Assembly: GCA_949316235.1 (NCBI GenBank)
Contig: OX438742.1
Span: 7,782,815-7,846,814, forward strand
DNA: 64,000 bases
Direction of reading: 5' to 3'
Source: Oegoconia quadripuncta
Lineage: Eukaryota; Arthropoda; Insecta; Lepidoptera; Autostichidae
The notes beneath the pieces were generated by a model. The model did no database searches, had not been told where the DNA came from, and was given only the letters and a program-made list of their open reading frames with translations. Shown in pieces: positions 13,001 to 28,000 of this stretch. Each line of letters starts with the position of its first letter. The stretch's first letter is position 1. A program made the translations under genes and the position numbers.

Positions 13001-16000
13001 GAGGACAACCCTCAAATTTTACAGGCACGCATAATGTTTTTCTTTTTTTCTAAACTTATTCAGATATATTTTAATTTCGGTTTTGCAACAGTAGGTACTA
13101 CGTATAAGATACGTAGTGAGATTCTCTTTACCGATCTAAAACAACTGTTGCGATTAAGTTTTTATACCTAGAGGTGGCAAAATTTTACTGTAGCAAATTA
13201 TACTCTTTAATAGAGGGGTCTATGTCACCCCACGTAACTCGAGCCCGAAATGCGAGGTTCGATTCCCGTTTTATGTACGAGCATAAATCTTCACCCGGAT
13301 GGGGGCGGGACATTTTTTTTATGAATTTGTCGTCTGATATTTGAGGGGGAAATATGATGATATATCTAGTTAGAGGTGGTGTGACAGTAATGTATTGTGT
13401 ATAATATATACCTAAGTGCACGTACCAGTAAAAGCTTATGGCGGAAGTATGGTCTTACCACAGGTGTTATCCTTTCGATGTTGAGTGTCATATTCATGAA
13501 ACACTGAACATGTATAATTTGTATGGAAATCTGCATATTTAAATTATTAGTGTTTCATTCCTTTCTATTTCTTTTCTAAAAAAAAGGGGTTGTTTGGTAG
13601 AAATAGCGCTTAGTAGCGATAATTTTTATGTAAACTTTGTTTATGTTTATCAAATGTTATCTTAAATTTTGTGCAATAAATTATACTTGATTGATTAATT
13701 GAATTAAACACATTGATCATATAGATTGAAAATTTAAAAAAATCACGAGGATACGTGGATAAGTGGCATCCAGATAAGCGAACCGACTGTGTTTGAAGTT
13801 CCAACTGTGTTAAACTTTCTCGCACCTTATTAGAACAATCTCGCAAATACGAGTAATTTCGAAAATGACAAACCGTTTTGAAATCGGTGCAGCCTTTGTG
13901 GCGCTGCAATGATTACAATTAGAGTGCCGCATGCAGCGGATATTGCGCTGATAGGTTCGGTGTTTTTCAATAGTTCGAGACTGTTTATATAATAGTATAA
14001 TCAATCAATACATTAATTCTTTCGTCAGTGAACTTTGCAATATGATAGAGTATGATTACGATTGAGGTTTAATCCAAAAGTAAATTTATCGGTCGTCAAA
14101 TAAGCTCGATTAAATGTTCATGACGGGGTAATGGTTCCAACACTGATTTGGGTGAACGCTGGGTATGGCAGACGAAGAATGAAAGTAGAATTAATGGAAC
14201 GAAAATAAGATCATTGAGAAGCATGAGTGGGGTTGACTGAAAGGCAGAATCAGGAATAGTGTAATTAGGGCGTTGTGCGATTTGAAAGAGGATGCAGCGA
14301 CAAGATTGAAGAAGGTATGCTGAGATGGTTTAGACATGTGAAGAGGTTGATTGAAAGGAGACTAACAAAGAGATACACGAAGCGAATGTGGAAGGGGCGT
14401 GTTGGTAGGGGACGAGCACATCGAACGTATCACGATCAAATCGGGAACGTGTTAAAGAAAGGTCAAGTAAAGAGTACCCTAAACTGACGAGATATTTGAA
14501 CAACATAATGAGAGTGAATGAAGCAAAAGAGGTGAGCCTCGATCATAGCAAGTGGAAGTCTGTGATCTCTGCCTACCCCCTACGGGAAAAGGTTTTATGT
14601 ATGTATGTAAATTAATTAACCATAGGAGTTTTTGTCCATCGTAGCCACCATTTTATCTAACTGCAAAGTTTTCCTGACACATGAATTATTGGTGTGCATA
14701 CAAAGAATACAAGAAGTGACAGGGTGCATACCACGTGCATACAAAAAAAATACTTCTTGATTGGGTAAATGTTGTTGCTATTCAGAGACGCGTCGGCAAT
14801 GCCGCGCTCGCATGAATAGAATAGGCTCTAGGACTGAATATCTTATCTTACACAACCGGAACACAATAATAGCATTAACTCTACCGCGACCACTCATACG
14901 CACGAATCTTCCTTATACGTGCGTACGTGTGGGTAAGTTGTGGAATGAGCTGCCATGACATTTTCCTCAAAGCCGTGATATAGGGTTTTTGAAGAGGCGC
15001 TTGTATACTCTCCGCTCAAACGTCGGCAAAGTATATACAGCTTAGGTTGGTGGTCAAAGGTGAGAAAGACTAGGCGGAACACTCGTATTTAGCTCCATCC
15101 TATAAAGGTTAAAAATAAAACACTTCAGCCTTGCTTCGGTGTTTCTCCGTCTGTTACACTCGGGATTAGCTATCGCTTCAACATTGGTGCAGTTATGTTA
15201 TGCTTACGTGACCCATCCATATAAAATCAAGTAATAAGAAATACTTAGGTATTGTTAGTACCTATAGTTGAAAAAGAGGACTTTGGTTGGAATTTAATAG
15301 TGAAGCAAATGATCGAGTGATTTCAGATGAAACTTTGTTTTCATGTTTTAAAGCTATATATTTGTTTTTTTTATTAAATATAGTCATTGACTCTAAAATG
15401 TGCGAAAGATAATCACCTTGTCAAGACGTCACAGCTAGAGATTTCAAGATACCTCCCAGCCAAATTTTACTCATATCGGTTTTCTAGTTTAACCTTGACA
15501 AAGTAATTTAATGAGGATGTATTACTCATGCGTAGATGATCTTCACCTCAGCTAACATTGTAGTGTAAGCATCGGTACAAAAACTGGCGCGACTTAATTT
15601 TTTTTAAACTGCACTGTAGATGGAAGATTTTTAATACATGCAGTGTAAAAACTTGACTAATTTATTATTCAGCGACTTAATTAATTTAAATTTCCATTGG
15701 GCATGTGCAAAATTCCTCACGTACTCGTACACACGGTTGGTTTTGTCGAGAGACGCTCGACAGCGCCGCCCGGTCGCATACAAAAAATACACCGTCGTCG
15801 CTTGAAACAAATATCATGTTTTTTATTCCAATTCTAACGCGAATCGAAACGTATGATTCACCGTAAGACCACACAGTTACAGATTGAGCGATTACAAACA
15901 AGTCTGCACTAGTGAGTAACCAGTCGCACACCCCTCAATTACTATGCAACATTTTAGCGCGCCGATGATGGGCAGTTACGATGTCGCCTGTTTTGGTTGA

Positions 16001-19000
16001 GACCGCTTTTTGCAGGCGCCGCCATTTTCACGAGCGGGTTAGTTTTTACCGCGCGGCCCATTTTGGACGGCTCTCGCAACCATATCAATTATGAGGGAAC
16101 GCGGTTTTGCGTAAGTGAAAGGCGTATGGGCGGACTGTCCCACGCCAAAACGTGAGAAGCCGTCCCTACGCGATATTATTACTCAAAAGTACGCGCCTAT
16201 CGAACACTGTGGGCAGTAAAATGCGCAATGGTTCTTAGCTGTGTTTAGCGTAGTGTGCCAGTCTCATTGATTGGTTGAAATGATGATTGATTGCTTTCCA
16301 ATTCGGCTGGGTTGATTAATCACTCGTAATAAATCAAGAGAAAAGATTAGTGCCGACATCTAAAGATTATTTATTTTTTCTAAAACAGTGTTCGTTTTGA
16401 CGAATTAGAAAATCATACCTACTATACCTATAATAAATAGTTTAGCTAACATAACGGGGCACTTAACAGGTCGTGTAAAGGGTATCGACCTGGTGGTGAA
16501 AAATACCGCACTCAAACTCGAAATAAACAAAAATATATTATAACATGTAACATTATACCTACCTAGTTATATAGTAAAGTATTTCTCTTATCCATTTTGT
16601 GAGGCTATTTCGCTCTTTCATTTTACACGTGACTATAATATGTAACCTCATAGCAACCTTGTTCATTGTTCATTTTGTGTAACCGTTGACAACTTATCGC
16701 ATAAAATATCGTGGTAACATTGTTCACAGGGCGAACGCGGCCCGCGCGAACATGCCCTATCAGATGCTACGGGGTTATTCTGTCACCAAAACCAGGTCTC
16801 ACGTTAAAATAAGCACCTCACGTATAGTGAACGTTGCGATGATGATGGGTGATGATAGATACTATCAGTTTTGGTCATATACTCGTATATACGAGTATAT
16901 GACCAATATATGACTATCTATATAGATAGATGTAGCTCCGTCTTACCAATATCCATACAGGTGAAATTAATTTGTGTTTACTGCGTGGTGACTCCACACC
17001 TGATTAAAAACAAGTTTTCACCAGGAACCATAGCCGAATTCAATCGGAAATTGTTGGCTTTCCATACTAAACGTGGTATCAGGGTTTGGTTTCGGTAATC
17101 GAAAATTTTTTGATCGAATTCGTCTATGGTTATTTGGGGAAATTTGTTCGTAAGCGAGAGTGGCGTCACCAGTTAAGGGCAATTACACGAAATCAAATTC
17201 ATCATTTATATTTACGTAATTGTTGTTAGGTATAAATAGTTCGGACGAGATTTATATAACATACATAATGTCACGATCATCATCCCAAATGGGGTGGGTA
17301 GAGATATCCCAAATATTATCGATTGGGTGTTCCAAATATTAAAAGTTTAATACTTGTAACAACACCCACTGTTCACTTTTCAGAATTAACGTAAATACAT
17401 ACGTGGGGAGGTGAGCCCATATCGAATTTAAAACGTACCAATCTGTAGATGTTTTTTGGTAGGAAGTTCCATAGTCGCTTATTACAATGCCCCCTGGAAG
17501 TGGGTTGGTTCCATTCTTTGTACAAATACAAAATCACGAAGCCAACTTTACTTCGTCAGTGAACCTTATTCCCAACATAATCAATGGTTTCCAAGGTAAA
17601 TTCATCTCACACTGTTTTTCCAAATATCAGAACAAGTATTTGGAAAGTTTCCCACCAGTAGTCAAGGAAGGTTATTCGCTACGATCGAACTGCAAATTAT
17701 TGAGATATGTATAAATTAAAAAAATGTTTATTCGATAAAACAAATGACAATTGAAAATTTTACAATATATTCGTTAGGAACACGTTTTAAGGTATCGCGA
17801 TAGCTGTTCCTATATCCCCAGATTTGGCGGCGCGTGTCGGTCCGAATTGACCAGAAGTGCAACATTTGCAGGCTGATGATGATGAAAGATAAGAGGGTGT
17901 TACCCACCCAGGTGGTCGTATGTCAGTGGAGATTCCAGTGTTCGTTGCGCGTTGCAGTTGTGGCGGGGGGCGGTCGCTGGGCGTGGCGACTATGCGCTTG
18001 CGCCGATCTGCTCTCTATCCACGCGTAAATCCATTTGTAGTGGAACCTGATAAGAAGTGGCTGGTATTATGTGTCACTAATTACTGAAAGCCGCTTTATT
18101 CATTTGTAATGTTTAATTTTCATGCTTCCATGCGGGTAACTGTGTGTTTTTTAGACCTGTACTCGTATTTGCCCTTAACACTGGTTTGGATTTTAATTTA
18201 CTTGAGCCAAGTTCTCGTTAAGTTTTTGTGAAAATAAACATGTTTATTCTAAAACCAATATATATCAGAAACCATTCTTCCTTAACCTACCATGAAACCA
18301 TATTCATATTGGGTACGCATAGTAAACACTTTGGTACGACAGACCACTTATTAAAGTATATACATGGGTCTTAGTTATAGAACTAATATAGGGAATCAAT
18401 GAAGCACCTATGAGGGCGATTCCAGGGTCGCAAGGCGTTTGAGTTTTCTGGGTAAGGGATACCATACCTGGTAAGTACATGCTCTACCTTGTATAAAACT
18501 TATAAAGTCAGGGATCAAGTAGGATCCCTACGCACTCGAAGTGAATTGGGTACTAACAAAAAAACAATACAATACAAATATTCGGTGTTCCCGAACGAGT
18601 ACGACATTGGAACCTTCAAGAAACGAGCCTACGCACCTTCCTCAAAGGCCGGCAACGCATCTGTGACACTTTTGGTGTTGCGGGTGTCCATGGGCGGCGG
18701 TGATTACTTTCCATCAGGTGACCCGCATGCTCGTTTGCCGCTCTCTCATATAAAAAAAAAAAAAAAATTTACAATAATTTTTGATGATAACATTAGAACA
18801 CAATTAGGCGGTCTTATTACTATATATATAAATACTATTACTATATAAATACTTAATATATAGTATAAAACTCAACAGCTAGAAGCACATACAGATAGTC
18901 AAATAATGTTCACGAGGCGGGAGTTAACGAAAGGAAAAACCTACTATTAGAACTTCTTCTAGTTTCAAACTCAAACAAGTTATAAAAGTTATATATGATA

Positions 19001-22000
19001 TAGGGCCTGTCCTGTATATCGACGATAAGTGCCCAGCTTCAGGACTTGTTGTATATTACGCGAAATGGGAATCTTCATTTGTCGCGATAAGGTTTTTTTG
19101 TTTCGGCGAATTCCGGTTTCAACAGCATTAACAGTTTTTGTAGTTCTAACAGCACGCGGCTGCCCCAATCTTTTATGGTCTTTGACAGGGGAAATCTGTT
19201 GATGGTACGATATACGAACATACGGCGACACTAAGCTTTTAGAGTGTCTTGTGTATGACCGACAGCTCCATTCCCACTGCAAGCCCAATTTACTAACACC
19301 CCATTCCATTACTAATTTGATAGTAAATACGAAAAAAATATGTGAAATGACGGGAAATCAAAAGAAGTTTTTAAAATATTAAAGCGTAGAATTAGAAAAG
19401 AATAGTATTTATGGCCAGACTAGTTATTTAGGTACCTGTGCAGTGTGCAACAGTATGCTGTTGAATTAGTAAATATAAAAGTAAAATATATGATAGCCAT
19501 CTTCGCTCAACAACCTGGTAGTACCATTCCACTTCAACATTTTTTACACGTAAATATAAATTCATCAGGCATTCTATCATGCGCAATTCATTAACTCTCT
19601 TTAATTTTTTGCTAAAGGTAAAGACAACTTGGTTAATATTAATAATGTTGAAAATAACCATTGGCTTCGTATAAGCATCCATTGCATCGCGAGCAAACTT
19701 TATTAATACGTCATTTTGTACGTGAGAAAATTCATAAAATTTTTATCCTCCCATTCCCCAGTGAGGAATTCAGGGAATTCTTAGCAACAATTAAATGCAT
19801 AATTGTAAACAATTTACTCGGAAGGTTACTGAACTTAATTCATGTAATAATTATAGTTTTTTTTTCTCTTGTCGAGAACTCGTCAGACTTCCCTAAGTTT
19901 CCGAACGGTGACCATAAATTTACTCTAACGGGCGATGAAAAAAAAAAGAAAAAACAACGCTTCCTACTTCAATAACGGGAGCGAAGTAAATTATACGTCG
20001 TAATGGAGTTGTCGCATCTGCTTCGAGCGTCACGTGGTATGGTATCACCTTTATTTTTTTCCTTTTTGTTTTTAAGTATTTTCTACCAGAGCGTTCGGTT
20101 TCATTGCGGTGCCTCCATAAATTTAGTATAGCCGCTTCTACCAGTGATTTATTTCCCGCCAAAATATGTGCCCCGGTATTTTTTTTTCGGTATCGGACAG
20201 TTCGAGTAGCGTCCAACGATCATACTGATAGGGTGGCCGCGCGTTCCGTCCTCGACGGTAGTTGGTTCGGAGTAAAAGTTTTTTTTTTCTTTTACACTGA
20301 AACAAAAAGCTATTTAGTTTTGGTCTCCTTTGGATTTCCTTTGTTCTTTGGTATTGATTATTTTGTAAGGAGTACATTTTCATGAGTTCATCTTGGGTAT
20401 CACACACTACACAATATGTGTTCGTTTTAGAAACTGCTGAGTTATGCATGCATATGCAGATTTTCCCATGTGTAATTGGGACAGGCTTTAACTTGTCTAG
20501 TCTGGTGTCGTTGTTACAAAGTATTTAAAATTCATACTATTTTAACCGACCTTATTGTTGATAAACTAAATAAGGTTAAATAGCTTCCTGTGGTGACGCA
20601 AAATATATGGCAATTACTTATATTCGTATTTACAAAATTTCATAGGACTCAGAAGGTACCATCAGATTTTGAAGTCATATTTTCCAGATTATACCATAGG
20701 TACTAACTGTAGCACAGCATAACTAGAACATATGGAAATTTAGAATAAATAATAATAAAAAAAAATAAACATTTATGATACTTCCACCAATCATCTAGTT
20801 CCAAACTAAGCAAAGCTTGTATTATGGATACTAGATAACGGATAAACATACATAAATATTTATATAAACATCCATGACTCGGGAATAAATGTTCGTATTC
20901 ATCACACAAACATTTAGGCGTCGCGGGATTCGAACCCGCAACCGTTGGTTTCGCTGACAGGATCACTATCCACTACACCAACCGGTCGTCAAATTTGCAA
21001 TAACTATCTATCTACAGTAATCGTATTAATAATGTTGTTTATTGTAATCTGTTTCTATACAGGGTGAATTTGAATTCGTGTAATACCCATTAACTGGGGA
21101 CTAGATGATTGGTGTCTATTAAAAAAAAAAAAAAAAAAATATTATGTAGGTAGGTAGGTAGGTATTGAGAAGCGTCGGTGGCTTAGCGGTTGAGACGCGG
21201 TCTTCCAATTTGGGAAGTCCGGGTTCGATCCCCCGGCAGGCCATGCACCAATGAGTTTTAAATTTAATTTAATTACTTATGAGCATCTATCCGAATGGTG
21301 AAGCATCGTGAGGAAACCTGCTTGCCTGAGAAATAAAAATTCTAAATGGTGAACTATGGACCATACTCCCTCATTATACGAGGGGAGGCCTATATCTCTG
21401 CAGTGGGATGTTTACGGGCTGATGATGATGTAGGTGACGTTGTAATGTACTTTTAAATCAAATCAAAAATACATAGAAGTAAATCAGGAACAATACAAAA
21501 GAATATAAATACGCTTTATTGCACAACATAAGAAAATACAGTTTCAGAAAGTTGGTAAGAGTAGAACGTACAATTTGGCGACTTTATCACTAAAAGTAAC
21601 TTAGTGGATAGAGGTATCGAGTTACCATAATTTACTTCTAAGGCGCTTACGTCGTACTAAATTAAGCGATTTTAGCGATTAAGTGCAAAAATTTTTACGT
21701 GGTACAGCAGCTGCCGTTCAGTTACGATGCCACAGATACACACAGAAATACAGATACACATACAGATATAGGCATCAAAGTTATAACACCCATTTTCCGT
21801 CGATGATTAAACATAGACGACAATATTCGTCGTTCTCGCAATACTGAAATCAGTCACAAAAGAGATATCTACACAATTTATTGGAATTTTGCTGTACTCA
21901 CGACACGTAAAGGTGACTTCGTAAAGTCTTTGTGGCGGTTCACGAGTCATGTTGGATTTTTCTTTACATTTCTTGCAATCTGTGTGCAGAGTGTATATTT

Positions 22001-25000
22001 AAAATGAGACATCCTTTGAAAAGGGAGTCACAAAGCGTCTGGGAAAAATTCCTTTAAAATTTTAAACAACTATTATACTCCACTGCATTTATAGTCTAAG
22101 ATAAATCAGTTTGTTTAAGAAAAATACGTTAAAGTTCTACACTATTTTTAACGTCTTTACAGTTGATTGTAACAGGGATAAAGTATTGAATAAAAGATGT
22201 ATATTTTACAAAAGCGAATTTATCTCCGTCAGAGATTTCTACCTGCAAACATTACAGATTACATAGTGATTATTTGATTAGGCAGAAAATGGTGTACCTA
22301 CTCACAATATTTAAAGATTATGCCTACACACAATTTATATAAATAAATACTATATATCGTACATATACTACGTACTATATTTCGTATTCAATTCAGACAT
22401 CGATTTAAAATCACTTTCTGAAAGGATGCCGCCTTTTAGATATATGTACGTTCTGTATTACTAACGAAATAAAAAGGGTTGCTCTTTTATAGAATTATTA
22501 TAATTTATGAATAGATAAAGAAAAAAAATAACAGTCTGAATATCGCTGAACGATTCATGTCCATGCATTCTTATCATCTAAATAATTAATAATTTATAAT
22601 AGCCTATTGACACTTAAATTTTATTAAAGGAAAATTTTGTATGTCTACCGGAACCTTACCATCATAAAAATACATAGTTTTTGAATAACTCAGTCAATGT
22701 ATTAGTCCGCACTAGGTCCGAGTGGTGGCCCCAACATTGAGCACATAAACCCCATTATATTTAGGTGTGTAAAACAAACTAAAGGCAACAATTCAAAGAC
22801 TTGTAAATATAAGTATGTATATCACTGAGCTGTAGTATAACAATGTGAATGATATATCTACTCATTAAATTTACTATTACACTAGATATCCGCAGAAATC
22901 TGGTCCCATTAGCCCATTAGGTTGGAAGTTGAATTGCCATTACAAAAAGTTCTCGTGAAAACAATCTAAATAAGGGTCACTTTTGGAACATCTTGAACAC
23001 TTCCTTTGCTCAAATAGTCGACATACGTCAACATGTCTAACTTATACAGTTTGAATTTGAATTCGTGTAATTCCCATTAACTCGCAACGCCAGTCTTGAT
23101 TACGAACAACTTTCCCCAAGGAACAATAGTCGAATTCGATCAAAAGATTTTCGATTACCAATACAAAGTAAACCATTCTGAGACCAAAAATTTTCGGCTG
23201 AAATCGGCAATGGTTCCCAGTGGAAAGTTGTTCTCAATCAGGAGTGAAGTCATCAGTAAACAACGAATTAAATTTTACCCCGTAGATGAATCGGCCATTA
23301 ACGGTGTTGTTAACGGTGTTGTTAGGTATTGGTGACTGGCAGCTTCACCAGCTAACCTTTTCTAGATAGTTTACTTTTATACTAATTTTGATATTACTTT
23401 GTTTTTTATGACTTTTGTCAGTTTGTTGATTTACTTGTCCGAGTGCAGATATAAAGCCCCTTCAGTTCAGCTCCTTGAGTTTTATTGCATTTAGTTCAGT
23501 CGGAGATCCTTAAGCACAGACTCTCTCCATTTACATTAGGTGTCCCCCCAGTTTTCTGGAGGGTAGCTGCGCTGTCTACCCGCGGTCGGCCACTTGTCTC
23601 TTCCATACTAATGTGATATCCATGTATTTTCGTTTTGTAAGCACCGCTATCGCTCGGTGACATCTATATCAGTGGCGCACCGGCCGAATACTGAACGCCT
23701 TATTTATGACCGCACCTTTCGAGAATTAAGAGTAAAAACTTCGAGATGGACGACGATGTTGCTGTGTAATTAAAAAAATTGTGCAAATGTAATATCGAGG
23801 CCGATGGTCTCGTGGGTAGTGACGCTGCCTTTTAAACCAACGGTTGCGGTGGCGAATACAGCTAGGGGTAATGCAGTCACTCAAATAAATAACATATATA
23901 CCTCAAAAACAAAGCCTTGAAAAAAAAAGTTGTAGTTTGGTTTGGATTCGAATGTTTTAATCCCTTTTACATCAACACGAGTTTTGCCTTGATTCAACCG
24001 AACGCTCTGATTTCGAAGCGAAATCACGTGCATGTAAATGAAGTCCGATTTTGTTTTGATCTCGGTGTTACACTTTATGCACATTGGTAGACATTGAAGC
24101 CACACACTTTCGATTAGAGAAGTCAAGCAATATCTGGTGCGGTCAATCCTTGGTATATTTCCATTATTCACAGGGCACGTTAAATAGTGAGTTCCAGATG
24201 TTTTCAATTGAAAGCAGTCGTTAAGCCAAGTCGGTGGCCCACAGGGGCCATATAGGTATATATACCCTCTCCCAGTGAGAGAAGGCCATAAACGGATAAA
24301 CATGCATAAATATTTATATAAAATCAATGACTCTAAAATAAATGTTGAACGAAAAAACCGTTAATTTCGCTGACACCTATCCACTACACCAAACGCGGAC
24401 GATACGATATTCCAGAAGGTTATTTTCTTCTCCGTGTGCTGTAGAAACAGCTGTACTCGGATTTATTCTAAGCTGGAGTAAGCGGGTTCTGGAGAGATCT
24501 CGACTTGACAAACGTAGTGTGGAACGCTCGTCTAGTCGGAGAGACGAACATTCTAGAGCGTCTGTTAGGTATTGGATGTGGAAAATCGGGTTTCGTAGCG
24601 CGCCTTGGTTGCGACCTGCATTAATAATAACTAGAAAATTGGGAAAACTCCCCAGAAAACAAGATGTCATCCAGATAAACCAAACGAACTGTGTAAAATG
24701 CTAAATCTCTTAGAAACGTCCTATCCGATATCTATTAAACATGACTAAAATAAGGACCTTGCCCCGAGTTTAATTTATAAAAAAAAAACCTTAGAAAGAC
24801 TATGACTTCGCCGAAATACACAAACTGTTTTAAAGGCTAAATATTTTCGAAGCGGTTTAACCAATTTTCATCGAACATGACTAAGAGCCTCCCCTCGTTA
24901 AGTCTCTAATACCCGTACAAAAATTCCCACTCAAATTGGACCACGCTTTACTGAGATACGTGTCGTGAGAAAGTCTGGACACACACACACACACACACAC

Positions 25001-28000
25001 AACGTCGTCAAACACTTACCACCCTTAGTTTTTGGTCGGTTTTTAAATGAACCTCTGTGGTCTACACTACACGTAAACCTCACAAGGTCATCAAGGCAAG
25101 GAGCGCTTTAGGCTGGCCGCCCACGACCGATTTCTTGTAGGAGAAAAATGGAACGTACTGATTGTAATATTTCAACGCGCACGTCCTTCAAACAGTCGGT
25201 GACAATATCGACGATAAAAGTATTGACGAAAAAATCGGCCCGATTATTGGTCCTACAAAAAGGTTGCCGTGGGCGGGCAGCCTAACGCATCCAGTCGCCA
25301 GCCGGTGTGCGTACCAAGTAAAGCGGCGCTAACACTTTCCATTTTGTGGCCTAAGCACAGAATTGATATAGTACTAACGTAACGTAGGTCTTAGTTCCAC
25401 GTATTTTTCTAAATGTCCCAATCTAAGCTTAAATTATTTAATTTTTTTATTATTATTTACATGTTAATACGCTGAGTTATTTTAAATTTATGCTTACGAA
25501 TAAAATTGTACATTAACTTGTGTGTTGGTCCATTAAGTAAGTTGATAAAAGATTTGGTTAGGCCACGCGGGGTGTCCTATACTCGTAAATAGTGGTGTAA
25601 TAATTGCTATCGATAAATTAGAGGTTTTCAAACCGTCATATATTTTTGACATTTTTAAGCTAAAACCTTAATAAAAAATAAGTTGACAATGATTGAGGTA
25701 GAATAAATGAAGTTTGTAATGTAATGTGATTTATGTTTTAAGTGCATGATTTTATCGATAGTTTACTGATTTGAAATCATTGACTAATATATCGATAGAA
25801 TATTTCAAACCACTCACTAACAACATTACGTACGTCACTAATCTATAAAAATTTTATACTTCGGCGTCACCGAATGTCCAATCTGAAATCTGATGTCTAT
25901 CGTCGCTATATAACTCTACCGTTTTAAGTAGCAATAATGGCCTGAAATATGACCCTGAGGTCACAGTAAACGTATAACAGTAACTCTACTAGACTGTTAC
26001 GTAACACTGGCGTGGAATCCAATTTTTAATTAACTCATGCAATTAAGTGTCACGATTCTATATAATAAACCGATTATTTCTCGTAAATTCAAATAAGTTA
26101 TATTTCGCCTGTCTTTAATTCATATTTTTTTTCTATACTTTCATATTTTTTTAAGTTTAAGTATGTATCATATTAATATACTCATTTCAATTCAAAATGA
26201 ATCAAACGAGTTATTTCTTAATATACCTAGGAGATACCTACAAGAACTGCTTAACAGATTTGTATTTAGGTGTGTGATAATTTGCGTAGTAATGTCAATA
26301 ATTTTAATATTAACTTAAAAAATGTGACGTTTTCAAGTGATAATTGAATCCTACGAAATCAATCTTTTTTGAATTTGAGAAGTCTGTAGGAAACTAGGTG
26401 GTGAGGTATTTTCGAGTAAAGTTACATAAAAATCCAGGTTGAAGTTGATTAAAACCTACCTCTTTTAATAAAACTACTATGTGATGAAGGATAACTTCGT
26501 GTGCCTGAGAGTGAATGTTACAAGTTGATTTACTGATTATGCTATGAGCGCCTACTGTGTTCGGAGGTAGGGTTCGCGGCATTCGTCGTAATTCGAGTCC
26601 AATGAGTTAGGACCACAGTAGCGCCCCCTGCGGCCATGTTATGTGATACAACACATACGCCGACGTATTTGATAATTTTTCTTTTTATTAACTCGCTTGG
26701 CATTCGAAAAATCTTTTTAGAAGCTTGTAATGTATCAGATTTATAATTTTTAATTTATGCACCATGGTTAAATTAGCTTTCGCTGTTGGTTATGTAGAGA
26801 AAATAGAACGACGTCGTAAAATACTGATTGTGACTGAACCTAAAATAAGTAGGTGCCGTGACAAATTGCGCGTGGTTTCCATTGCTGTCTATGACTGGCA
26901 ATTAAAGGTTTTTAGCAGAAATAATGAGGTGCGTTTCCTATTTCGTCGTAATGGAATAGTTTAATACAACCCTTCCCTCAACCAAAACGATATGTTATTA
27001 GCACTTTAATTGTAGTACAAAAATTAACATATAAAGTTGCAGTGAAGTGCACCATCGAGAAGTTTATTCAATTAAGATTTTCAGAAATGATTTGGAGTTT
27101 GATAATGTTATAGTATATCTGCATAACATTTAATATTATTAAAACGACTTTTTGTGTTGTTATCGCCTCGTCACTGTTAACTTAATGCTTAGTGGCCACC
27201 GGACGGAACGGTATCACGTAGGAAATCTCATTTTTTTGCCGGCCTTAAAACATGAATGGTCCTTACGATTTATGAGATCACAATGATCTTTTTACGACCC
27301 ACCCGGTTTTTGTGGCGTTTTTTTTTCAATCCCGCGCGTTATCTCGGTACATTTTGTGTCTCAATCTATTAATAATGTCTTCTTTTAGCGGACGCGACGT
27401 TTTTGTGTTGCGATCTTATTTATCGATAACGTTACGCCCCGGAACATCACTAGGTGCCCTTTAGAGAATGATGTGTCAAGGAGAGTAATTTATTTTTATA
27501 CTATATTTGTAGTGATGTATGTATAAAATTTGGGTTGCACTAAATTATATCGTATATTCGCAATGATTCGACTTTCAAGGCATTTAGATATATTATTGTA
27601 CTAAAAAAGACATTCAAGTACGATTAGGACTCATCTCCCGTGGGTTCTGTACCTGAGATCACCATTGAAGGAGTCAAAATGTAGTTAGATACCTAGACGA
27701 TGTATTAACAGAAACCACATAATTAAGTTTGTTACTTCGATAATGACTGATTTAGCTAATTTAAATTTGCCTTTTAGTTATGGTATGAAACCTTAATTCA
27801 TGTAAAATTTCAATTTTCTCGATAAACGGGAAGAAACATATATACCGGAAAAACAATTACTGGAGAATATTGTAAGGTTCACAGGTAATAAAAATAAGGT
27901 TGAATAGGCTTGAACGGTTTATTTTGCGGGCGTTATCTCTTTTGACGTTCACGACCGCCCCGAGGCACGGTCTGCTAACCAATAACGCTAGACCCGTCTG

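Noticed and set aside
13190..13300. tRNA-like piece with GAGGTTCGATTCCCG at about 13255
   Set aside because: Good B box but no matching acceptor stem or A box; probably an isolated SINE remnant, too uncertain to list.
19661..20449. Overlapping open frames on both strands
   Set aside because: Poly-A/poly-T tracts supply Lys- or Phe-rich runs; no conserved motif.
24460..24600. Peptide in an alternative frame that looks like a P-loop (LLGIGCGKS)
   Set aside because: Short, no other NTPase motif, and no supporting gene structure; most likely chance.
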